Below, piece by piece: positions 10,201-22,200 of a DNA stretch of 30,148 nt; position 1 is the first letter of the stretch; each line of letters starts with the position of its first letter. The position numbers were made by a program, and so were the translations under genes. Below the pieces are notes generated by a model. The model did not search any database, had not been told where the DNA came from, and worked only from the letters and a program-made list of their open reading frames with translations. Source of the stretch: Phoronis australis (Eukaryota > Phoronida > Phoronidae); NCBI GenBank assembly GCA_002633005.1, contig NMRA01000540.1, positions 48,052 to 78,199 of the forward strand. Direction: 5' to 3'.

Positions 10201-13200
10201 TATTCCATTTGTCTGCTGCGTTTTTCCTTTGGCCTAACGGGTGTCGATTGGTGCCTGGGACAAATAGATACTTTGCATAAACAATATCTGGGTAGGTTTT
10301 TGTTCCGTCTGAAGAAAATTTAATTTCGAAAATATCTTCTGAAAATGAACAAAAAAGTGCATTAGTAAAATCTATAAGTTTTTAATTGGTCTCAAAAAAA
10401 CAGTCGGCAAATGCATTAATTTTAGTCTCAGTTCTTCCATGCGTGTTTCTCCCGAGTGGTTAGTACCTAACGTGCAGACGAGCACTCCAAATTGGAACAC
10501 TAAGTCCCGCGTGGCAGCGCTGCACGCGAAAGAAGATGGCGGACGACCTTTGGAGCCTGACGACGATAGGTATCCGGACTATAACAAACTCAATTTGTTT
10601 TGAATTGCATAATCCATTAGCATACCTCCCTACTTCGACTTGAATTTCTTTACAAACACGCAGGTCCGAATTCACATACCGTGGTCATAGACAAAGTAGC
10701 AATTAACACTTACAGTCAGCCTTGTTCTTGGGTGTTAGCATGTAATCGCCACGCATCGAGCGCACAGTTTTCACTATGGAGAACGCAAGGTCCACATCAC
10801 CTTCTAAAGAGGTGTTCCTCCAGGGGAACTGAGGAAATATAAACAAGACACAAGTGTGATGTTGCCATCAGGCATGATACCCGTTTCAAAATTTCACTTG
10901 AAATGGCATGAGCCAAGAAACATCTACAGTCAGGGAAGTTCCCAGGTTGTACTCACACTTCAAATGACAATAACTGCACAGTCTGTTTACTAAGTTATGA
11001 CAATAACTGCACAGTCTGTTTACTAAGTTATGACAATAACTGCACAGTCTGTTTACTAAGTTATGAACAACATCATTGGACGTTTGAATTCAAATCAAAA
11101 GTGCATTGTTCATTAACAATAACTTAGGAAGAAGAGAAATTGTCTTTGTACTTTCTTAAAGATGTGTACGCATGTTGCTAACCATGCTAACGCATAGCAG
11201 GGACTAAACAGCAATAATATTTTAACACGATCTATGCTACACAAAGTGCGGTTTTATTCATAGACAACTTGTAAATGCGAAAACAGAAAATTCTGCAAAT
11301 AAGTGAACTGTGCACTAATGACGTACCTCGCAGGCTCACATAGACCCTATCACGCATTATTATTCCCTAGCACAACGTCACGATACTTACTAGACACGGT
11401 TCGGTGATTTGCAGCACATCAGTTTTGCCACAAAACTCGCACTCAGAAATATTTGGCAATTTTCAACCTACTTCATACATGTATTCACATCGTCCCTATA
11501 TGTTGTGTTTCTTACTAATCTGGCCAAGCAATCACAGAGATAAGGAATTAGTGTGCAAGTTTCACTGTAATGTTTCTGAGTTTCCAGCAGTAGTGTGCGA
11601 CGAATTTTGGTTCTCCAACAATGAGTCATTTTTGCCATCCCCGTGCATAAAGAAGAAAGGACTAATTAAAGACGTAGATATTGGGTAAAGATTTACTAAC
11701 TCAACCATCGTCGAGATCTTTTGTTTTTCTGGAGCAAGTTTTATCAAAGGATGCAAGTCTACTGTAGCCAAGATGGACGCAAGCAAGTTCTTGCAAATGG
11801 CATGGCTGCATTTTTGTGAGGACAAAACATGGTTGCACTCAAGGCTATCATAGTTCAAACTCAAGTCTCAATCCGACCTTCATAAACTACGCAGTAAATT
11901 GCTTGTAGCATCAGTTTACCATGATCAACAACACCCATATAAATTTCAGGGCATCAAAATGAACATTGAACTCCGTTCAAGTCTGAGACGCAAACAGCAT
12001 GTAGTACACGTGTGCATCTTGTCACATGTCCACAAGAGGCTGAAGAAGCAGAGGAAGTAGATGACTGGGAGGATTCTATTTTTGAAAAATTGCTAATTTG
12101 AAGCAGAAGAGTATAGTAAAAAGCACTGAAAATTCTTCAATTTAGTTAACTACTTGTCAAGAAATGACAACTTCTAGAGATGTATTTTTGAGCTGTGACG
12201 GGTATCAATCGTGGATACACACTTTCATGAGCCAAGTAAGTCGATTTCTATAATTGCTCGATCGATTTTTCTCTTACATGTAGGTGAAACCACTAAAAAG
12301 TCCAAGACAATGATTGTGTTTTACTACATTGAGTATATATAGTAAGCTTTTCCAGCACATAAAAATGGGTAAACTTCGCGACATAAAAATTGAAGATACT
12401 AACGTCTTTTTGTATGACAGGACTTATGAACCTTGACAACGTGGGGTCTGTTTGTTTCTTAATTTCACTTAAAACTGGGCCGGCATTTATCTGTAACAAT
12501 TTAGAAGATGGGAGAAGTAAAAACACTTTGCCACAATGGTAAGAACAGTGGCGGATCTAGGATATCACAAGGGGGGGCCAACATTTTGTCTGGCTGTAAG
12601 CATTTGCACAAACCACGATAATCATTGTAGATGCGCATAGCACCGAATGGGGGGAGGTCTGGAGGGTTTGCCCCCCTCCTGCCCAGGAAATTTTTCTTTT
12701 TTTTCCTCTAAAAAGCAAACATTTTTCTTTTATTCCTGAAGTATTATCCAAGAAAAAAAGGGAAAAAAACACGGAGGACGTGTCAAACAGGAAAAACTAC
12801 CAGTATCACAGACTCGAAGTCACGACCTGGCAGATAGAGCCCGCCTATGAAGAAACTTGACACACTTCTGACTGGTTGTGTTAGTCTATGGAATAGCCCT
12901 ATATACACTGAGTGCAAATCATTGCATACAATTTATTGTAAGCTTGAAATATTCAATACCCACCTGATCTACCAAAGGGTAAGGTGTCACACATATACTG
13001 GGCGGTTCGGCGTCACTTCGTCGAGGTAACCGCTGGAAGAGCTCTTCTGTAACAAAAGGCATGAACGGGTGGAGCAAGCGCAGACCCACATCGAGGCACG
13101 TGTAGAGGATGTCACGTGACACAGCCTTCTCTTCTTCCGACTCACTATAGATAATGGGCTTTAGATACTCCTGTGTGAGAACAGACAACAATGAGTAATC

Positions 13201-16200
13201 TAAGTTTACATGAAAGGGAAAACACTTAGTCTACAGTTTCATCAGCTAAAATGTTAGCGTTTTCGCCAGACAAGCTGTCCACAAAGAAGCAATTTTTGAC
13301 AGCAGTTAGTTGGTTTCCTCACCACCAGAGCTGCTTTCAAATGAAAATTGATGTCAAAACACCTTCAGGGTGTTCTTTGAAGTAAGCAGTCTGGCTAGGA
13401 AAGTGCTAGCAAAACTCCCAGTAGCTTTGGGTTAACTCAAACTTCCCGCAAAAGTGACCGATGCGACCGTTCACATGATGTTTTTCTGCTGGCAAAAGTG
13501 CTAGCATTTTAGACAGCTTGTGAACGCGGTATAAGTGTACACAATGTGGCATTATTTTAAAACCATCCTAGCATTAGCAATTAAACAAATCTGCGTAATG
13601 TGAACAAAGGCATAAGGATTAGTGCATAGATACGTCAAAAGAAGCATGTGCTCCCCTTGAAAAGAATGCCTGCATGATTATTTGCTCTGGGCATGCATAT
13701 CACATTAGTGGAGTTAATGCTGGGGAGGATTAAAACCAACCCATTCGGCACTTTTAATTATTAGTTTTAAAACTGCACATGTCAACTGAAATATATCCAC
13801 ACCTTTAGATCACCATCTGATTTAGCTTTCTCTCTCATTAAGATTTTGCTAACTGATCTTAAAAGGCAAAAACCGGAGAGAGTGGCTGTTACTGAAAGGT
13901 GGTTTGAGCGTCATTCAGACTATTAAGGGACTAATATGGTACTTTATGCAAATATCAACAATTCTCGCAAACTCAACAGGTTAATCACAAGTCGCTCGTA
14001 GACTAACCATATGTGAATGCAACCTACTTTCCCGTAAAAAATCACGAGAGGTCAGGGACAGAGACCAAAAATTTTTATTCGAGCATGACTCGAATGAACA
14101 ATTTTGTGGCATGCTTCCACTAAATGTTCAAATTTCCTGCAACACAATTAATCAGGGCTTAAGTTGAGTCTGGATTAAAGTTTTGGATCCTATGTCCAGG
14201 TCAGTACCGCTGTTACCATGTGAATACAATGCCTGGGTCACACACTGTTACACTGAAGAGTCATGTAAACATTACCAAGTAGATGTCGCACAGTTCGTAA
14301 AGCCAGAAGTTGTAACACGCTGTTGTCGCAGAAGTGAAGTCATAATTTCTAAATCCTTCATCACATAGTAGTACAGCGTTGGACAGCCTGCTTAATATCC
14401 ACATGTCCATGACAGTTTCTCTGCCACACAGCTAAAAATAAAACTTTCAGAACTGAGCATGGTTCGGCAAACCGTAATGGTGCTGAAACCGTGCGTTAAT
14501 AACAAGTTCAATAAACTGAAATCAACGGCATTTTGTACAACAAATTTACCAGAAAAATTATACCACTAATGATTATTTAGAACACTTCAACCACACAATA
14601 CATGTTGCACAATGCAAAGTTAACAGCGGACCTAAAACTATGAGAGCTAGCAAAGGTTATTAGTAAATCCACAACACATGTCAAGCACAACTGAGCTTCA
14701 AAACTGCCACAACATGGAATGAGTAGACGCTCTTGAATAGCGCACAGCCACGGTAAACACCTAAGAGACCACGTTTTGGTAATCTCTTAATTCAGTAATT
14801 CCTTTGTTTTTTTGAGAGGCGTGTTTTAACTTTAATTACTCTTCGTAACAACGCAACTACCATCTAAAAAGAAGCAATGTGTTTCCCCATTTACTTTCAT
14901 TCAGCTATCACAGTGATCGTGGGCAATGGCGAGTCAAAAATATAAACAAAAAAATTACAAATGCACTTTGGGAGCATGCCCTAACTCACCTGGAAAGATT
15001 GGCTGGGCGTGAACTTGTCACTTAGTGCGATCATAGCGAACTTTGTTGCGTTCCACAGCTTGTTGCAGAAATGTCTGTAGCCCTGCACACGGAGTACATC
15101 CAGATTGATGTCACGACCTTCAAAGGGGGAGTAGATCATTACGAAAAAATTTGCACAACTTTTTTTACGTTATTGCATCAGCTGTAGCAATTATTGCTGA
15201 TAATATGTGAAGGGTATTTGTGCAGGGAGTTCCAAGTGTCTCAAAGCGTTCCCTAGGGCCTGTTTCTCCAAGACTTTTAGCTTGAAGTTTTGACTTTACC
15301 CAAAAGTCAGAAATCAGACTACGAATAGCCGAAAGTTGAAACTTTTGTCTTTTGCATTTTTTGAAAGGTTTTGCCTTCTGTTTAGTTGATCAGGCTACAG
15401 ATTTCTGACCTTTGACTTTGAGTTGTAGACTGATTTTTGATTTTCAGATATTATTTCAAAGATATTGTATAAGAGTGGCATTATTTACTATGAACAGTCA
15501 AGGTTCACCACAGTGCATAGTATTCTTAATACATTGCATAATCTATTAACGCTATTCCAGTTCGACTGAATAAGATCCAGGGATTGGCTGGCTTTCTCAA
15601 AATCCAAAATGTCAAAATAAAACGTGATCCATCTCTTAACTTGTCCACACCACAGGGTTTTGTCATCAATGATAATAGTATATAACTACCGTACAAGACA
15701 ATCGGGTCATATTGACAAGGCTTGCTCTCGTGCAATACCTGGTTTGACTTACCTTGAGCAGTGTAGGCACACAGAGCGAACCTGAGAGCATCTGTACCAC
15801 ATTCAGGAATGCCTTGAGGATAGTCTTGTTTCTAGAGAACAACAAGCAACAGTTTAACTTTACGCAAAGGGAAGGCAAAGAAGTAATCAACATAGCATGT
15901 TTCAGTTCACCCTGTAATTATTTCCATCATCGTTAAAAGGTGTTACACATCTTAAACGACTTTAAATCAGACAATCGTCATAAAGTCCAAGTTCCATAGA
16001 AGCGCGTCAGATGAACACTGCAGTCCCAGAATGTGAGGGATCCTGCCGGATCAAGATTCAGGATGATCCGTGCTCGGTTGTCCAATGACCATCAAATCAG
16101 TGGCAATACGGAAGCTACACGAACAAACCCGCAAATTCCCATGATAGTCCATGTATTTGCCATGTTTCCATAGTGTCCGTTTATGTTGACAATTCCTTTG

Positions 16201-19200
16201 TACATTGTAACTCAGTGTGATAGTAGCCCCAAAATTCTAACTGTACCAGCGTGTTTTGCGTAGTTGCTGTGTAAGGTTTGGAGGACAGCCGTACTTCACT
16301 CTGTCATTATAATCCTTAACGGTCCTGGTATCTAAAATTCTTCCCCAACTGTCAAGGACTTGCTCGGACAATCAACGCAGAGCTACGTCTGCTGACGCAC
16401 CCTACACGAATCACCACAGGTGTCACTATCTATCATTACAGCTTTGAACTTCTCAAAACTGCTGTGTTGGCCTTCCAGAGCCCCAAGAAGCTTCCTGAAC
16501 ATTCCAGGATCAACACAGATTGCCACAGACCATAATGGCGGCTACACAGTTGAAACATTGAATAGTGCCGGATGTGATTCCAGTTGATCTGACACCAGCA
16601 TGAAATTTGGGCTTAGTGTTCAACACATCAGCCTCTGTCCAAGAAATTTGGGCTTAATGTTCAACAAATCAGCCTCTGTCCAACAGATTAGGGCTTAATG
16701 TTCAACACATCAGTGTCTGTCCGAGACGTGCAATTCAGCAAAAACTAAAAGCTGGCAAAACCAATGAAGTGCAATAATTTGAAGTTGTTCTACAAATTTA
16801 TGTTTTGAAAAATGCAAACAAAAGACTTTAATTACTAAAAAGTTTCCACTTAGAGACAGGATTATGAAATTTCGCTACAGCTGGAAGATGTGACTTTGAA
16901 GAAACATGTTACACTAGAAAGATTGCCTTCACATTTTATCTCTTAATGCCTGACCTAGCTCCACCCACCTGTCCTTGTTTGGCCTTCTCGATCTCCTTGG
17001 GGTCGAGGTTGCTGTCAATCAGCTGGTCATGCAAACCCTGTAGTGAGATGCCGTGGATCACATCCAGTGGATCTATCACGTTACCCAGGGACTTGCTCAT
17101 CTTTCGACCATGCGCATCACGCACCAAGGCGTGTAGATAGACCTAGTAAGGAAGCACAAGTGAAATGGGGAGATAACTCTCGAGCAAAACATTGGGATTA
17201 TAGACAGAGAAAACAGAGAACTTCTCCTTTGATCGTGGCAGGAGAAGCATTTTTGTGTCCCATAATTTTTCCACTCCATACAACTATAAACTGATGAAGA
17301 GACTGAAACTGAAATTTTAAAGGAAGCTGTGGCTTTCATATATTTCACCCATAAACAGCATCAAGTAAAACAAGAGCTTGATATGCATTGACCATGGACA
17401 TGGCATATAGCACAGACACAAGAAACGATTACTACTTTTAACACCCTCACTATAACATGGAGCAATGTTAAGTAAACTCAAAATACCCACTAGGGGGCGC
17501 ATAGCAAGTCAGCAATGCTCTCCTAAACAGGAACACACCTGCCAAGCCCCTAAAAAATTTAACTGGAACTGGGAGCACAGTCTGGGTAGTCAGATACATC
17601 CAAACGGCATCATCAGTTGCCACGTTCATAGAAATACACTAGCCAAATTTCAAAAAATCCAGCAGGGAGAAACAACTGTGGATGAGAAAAAAGAGAACTG
17701 CCGCTAGGGGCCGCCACAGTGATCAAACTGTACAAAACTTATCAATGCTCTTCCCACTAGCACATATCAGAGTGCTTTGGCCGACAGAGAGGTGGTCGCC
17801 AAAAACAGACTGAGACATAATAAAAACAAACGGCCACCAGGAAGCATACAGTTCGTCAAATCCATTTGAAAATGAAAAGGTGTTATCACTTCTTTAATAG
17901 AAATCTGTTCACCAAATTTCATAAAATTACATTCAGGAGCTCCAAAGATACGGCGGAAAACGGAAAAATAAAATTGCTCGTAAGGGGGCATAGGGGTTGT
18001 TGGATCCACCCAAAAGTCGTCATCACCTGTAGTCACTTTCATATAAATACAAATGCCAAAGATCTTGCAGAGAGGTTAGGAAATACAGACATGGACACAA
18101 AAAAACTGTCACCAGGTATAGCCTCTGTAGTTGAAGCCGTTCGAAAATTATCGTCAACCAACCACTTCCCAGTAGGAACACATCGATCAATTTTCATAAT
18201 CACCCTTACAGTGGCTTGCCCTATAGAGGGGCAGACAGCAAAAAAACGGACTCAAAAACAGAAAAATGGCAACTAGGTGGTGCAAAATACATCGAATCCA
18301 GTTGAAAACGTAAAAGTGGCGTCGTATTCCTAATAGATACCTATTTGCAAAATTTCATGAAAATTCATCCAGGAACACCAAAGATACAGAGGCAGACGGA
18401 AAAAACTAAAATTGACACTGGGGAGCACATCGGTAGTCGGATCTGTTCAAATATTCACTCATGCTATCCCATCCATGAAAGGAACACATCTGCAAAATTT
18501 CATTAACATATGTCAAGGAGTCACAGCAGCGGACGCTGGACGCCGAACGTACGCCGGCCAGACAGAGATGATGGCATAATGTACCCGCACGTAAATATGT
18601 GGGCACATAAAAAGCATAAAAATATTTTTGTGAACCCGTGTGAACACTCAGAGGTTAACTTTGTAATTTTACATGGCTAACATACTACGGAATGAGTGAA
18701 GTTCCTTGAACTTTGTTCGACTTTGGTGTCAAATTAGAACTGTGTAGTTGAGAATGAGAAGACAACACACCTCGGTGAAAGGTAGTTGAGAATGAGAAGA
18801 CAACACACCTCAGTGAAAGGTAGTTGAGAATGAGAAGACAACACACCTCAGTGAAAGGTAGTTGAGAATGAGAAGACAACACACCTCAGTGAAAGGTAGT
18901 TGAGAATGAGAAGACAACACACCTCAGTGAAAGGTAGTTGAGAATGAGAAGACAACACACCTCAGTGAAAGGTAGTTGAGAATGAGAAGACAACACACCT
19001 CAGTGAAAGGTAGTTGAGAATGAGAAGACAACACACCTCAGTGAAAGGTAGTTGAGAATGAGAAGACAACACACCTCAGTGAAAGGTAGTTGAGAATGAG
19101 AAGACAACACACCTCAGTGAAAGGTAGTTGAGAATGAGAAGACAACACACCTCAGTGAAAGGTAGTTGAGAATGAGAAGACAACACACCTCAGTGAAAGG

Positions 19201-22200
19201 TAGTTGAGAATGAGAAGACAACACACCTCAGTGAAAGGTAGTTGAGAATGAGAAGACAACACACCTCAGTGAAAGGTAGTTGAGAATGAGAAGACAACAC
19301 ACCTCAGTGAAAGGTAGTTGAGAATGAGAAGACAACACACCTCAGTGAAAGGTAGTTGAGAATGAGAAGACAACACACCTCAGTGAAAGGTAGTTGAGAA
19401 TGAGAAGACAACACACCTCAGTGAAAGGTAGTTGAGAATGAGAAGACAACACACCTCAGTGAAAGGTAGTTGAGAATGAGAAGACAACACACCTCAGTGA
19501 AAGGTAGTTGAGAATGAGAAGACAACACACCTCAGTGAAAGGTAGTTTGCCCATTAGCTTCATGCCAAACATGACCATACGGGCGACCCAGAAGAACAGG
19601 ATGTCATGTCCCGTCTCAAGGAGAGTGCCAGGATAGAAGTACGCCAAGTCCTTGGTCTAAAAAGAAAGAAGACAATATCATGCGAACACAATAACACCAC
19701 GTAGAGCAAAATATTAAATGCTTTCATCGTTTCTTCAATTTCTCTAGCCGCCGAATATCAAACACGCGGCCTAGTAGCGTAAACAATAAAAGTGGGCGGC
19801 GGATGAATACCTCCGAATAGTGTTTGATTCATGTTCACTGGCTCGAGATCCACGAAGTGAAGCCACAACTTGGTAAGACTAGGAAAAAACGCAGCGGTTT
19901 TGCAGCTGCAAAACCTGATGCTTTTCTGTCACAGGAACGAAAGGGAAGGCGGTGTTGGGTGTCTGTGTGGTTGCTTCGGAGTTTTTCTTGAGATACGGAG
20001 GGGAAGCCAACATCTGGACCTTGTTATTACGTTTTAATAATGAACAAAAATTTCTTGGCAACAAAAACACATATTGCAAAATACAGCAAAACTCAACAAT
20101 TTAAGAGACGAGGGAAATTTCACATTTTTGTTCATAAAGTATAAAGTACCAAAAAGTAAGTAACACAATACTTAAGGGCCTTACCGTAGCAACCAACACA
20201 CAATAGTTTGGAAATTTGTGAGCATTTACAAATAGGTTATTTACTGTTTGAAGCTGAAAATTCCTAGCTGGGCTTTTGAGGGTAATAAAACAATTAGCTT
20301 CACAGCCAGAACTCTAAACCGTTTATTGATCTGTGTCTACTTACACATGCCAACTGGGACAGTGTATGACTAGGAGTGGGGTTCACTGAACTTGAATGCC
20401 AATTCCAAAGGGCAAGTTGCTTATGAAAAACATGCTGTTAACATCCCCTTTAAACCAGATAAAGATCCACTTTGAGAAGTCTTTTGAATTTCTCCAATGT
20501 CACCTGGTGAGCCCACTAGTTTAATCCACAACCCATTACCACCAGTGGGCTGGTCATCAAAATTGTGACTCTATTCACCAGGTCACACAGTAAGGTTAAT
20601 TACTGTTTGCTATCAGATCATATCTAACTGGAAGGCTTGAAAGCATCCAGGCTGTATTTTCCATTTTCTTTTTAGGTAATAATAAGCAATGAAGACCGTA
20701 AAAATCTGAATATAGGAGTAAAAAAGACTATTATAAATTAATTTCAAATTGATTTTTGAATGTTCAAAATTGGTCAAGTAATAGAGATTTTATCAACAAA
20801 AACAGAATCTTAATTTATAATCAACCTGTGCTTGCCTGCTTTGTGTAACGAGTGTTCTTACTACTACAGTACTAAAGAATGAATCAGATTGCTCTCAAAT
20901 TTCCATTGCTCGTCATTCAGTGTGTAGATTAGTTGTTAACAATGAACCCAAGTGTCTATTTTACTTGGAAAGGAAACTGTAAATAAAACAAATTTTTTAA
21001 ACCTCTTTGAACATTTTGTACAAAAGAGTCGTAGCAGATTTCAAAACTAACTACAGATTTTGCTTGGTTGTTTGTAAATGAATGGATTTGCAAAGCAAGG
21101 TGTCGCAATTTGGACAGAGTGGGTGGAGCCACACCACAGGTTACCTGTTCTGGCCAACCAAACACAGAGAAAGGGAAAAGAGCCGAGGAGAACCAGGTGT
21201 CCAACACATCCTCATCTGAAACACAACGCAGATGATGAGGGTGCCACTGTCCAGGCACAAATAGTTAACCAAATTGACAATGCATATAACGAGGGCACTA
21301 CAGTCCTGGCACATCTAGTTAACCAAACTGAGAAGTAGATGGTGAGGCAGTGCCACGTTAGTTAAACTACGCTGCTCTACAATTTGATTTTTAATTTAGT
21401 CATACTCCATTATCTTGATTGACCACTCTGATCCATACAGCATTCATTTCACAGTCCCTTCAAGAGGCACATTTTTCTATTGTGTCTAGCTGCAGTTTGA
21501 CAGTCATACATCCCCAAAAGGAAAACCTCCACTACTCTTATATGAAAAGAACAAGAAACAGCGTAAAGACCAGTGACACACCTTGTCTTAGTGAGATCTT
21601 GTCCACAGCCACCTTAAATCGCTCCGCTGCCTTCTGCTTAGCCTCGTTCTCATCTCGCCCACTCACCCAGTAGTTCCCGTCAGTATCCTGAAGCAGGCAC
21701 CATAAGGTATACTTACTACAAGGACTTCCAAACACACAAAATGTAATAGTCGCTTACAGGTCTGCATTTTGAGAACCAGTTAGCTACAATGACTAACAGG
21801 CAACAAAATGGTTCTCAAAATCCGGAGCCCGTAAGCAGCTATTGCCCACTTCAAGCGTTGTTTCTGCCAATTTACAAAAATTTCACTGCTTTGCAACACA
21901 GATAGGATGGAGGATTGCTCTAAAGTTGAGTACTGAGGAGATAAGAATGGATTCAGCAAGACAGTACAATTTAGGAAATCTTAATCCATAAATGAAACAT
22001 AAACTTTAAGCAAAATGGCTACGATGCAATCTTAGAGAGTTCAGGTGATAACATGCTCTAGCCACTGTTTTGAAAAAGGCTAACAGTATGATCTACCCAT
22101 TCAGTGTGGGCAACTGTGATAGTTACCTCTATATGCAGTTAATGGGACTTCTTGTTAATGAATTATTGACATTCATTGATCGGAATTTCAGAAAATTGAT

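Larger units (their letters stand above)
8877..10713 (-). other. VARS1: VARS intron with AT-rich part and a CpG patch
   Basis: GTAAGTG donor and TTTCAG acceptor. It holds an (ATAA)n microsatellite at 9894-9912, a very AT-rich zone at about 9540-10120, and a CpG-rich patch at 10440-10580 with a YY1-like AAGATGGCGG. Confidence 0.8.
10829..12963 (-). other. VARS1: VARS intron with tandem triplication and a MITE-type fragment
   Basis: GTGGGT donor and CCTCAG acceptor. It contains the 33-bp triplication (10966-11064) and the GTGGCGGATC-type element (12546-12700). ORFs of 94 and 100 aa on opposite strands near 11404-11864 overlap each other and show no domain. Confidence 0.8.
17143..19530 (-). other. 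VARS1: VARS intron dominated by two repeat arrays
   Basis: GTGTGT donor and TTACTAG acceptor. It holds the 38-bp splice-donor minisatellite (18744-19547) and the degenerate ~145-bp modules (17480-18580). A 136-aa plus-strand ORF across the modules is a by-product of the repeat. Confidence 0.85.

Noticed and set aside
11404-11864. 94-aa plus and 100-aa minus ORFs
   Set aside because: They overlap on opposite strands within a VARS intron, without domains or splice sites that fit.
17866-18276. 136-aa plus-strand ORF
   Set aside because: It lies wholly in the degenerate module array, shows no domain, and its composition follows the repeat.
18744-19547. CRISPR-like regular repeat
   Set aside because: Units are contiguous with no unique spacers and the host is an animal; it is a minisatellite.
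18685-19647. ORFs reading through the 38-bp minisatellite (LPFTEVCC..., [11 protein letters not shown]...)
   Set aside because: They are produced by the repeat in three frames; the ValRS frame must leave at the first donor to join VYLHA.
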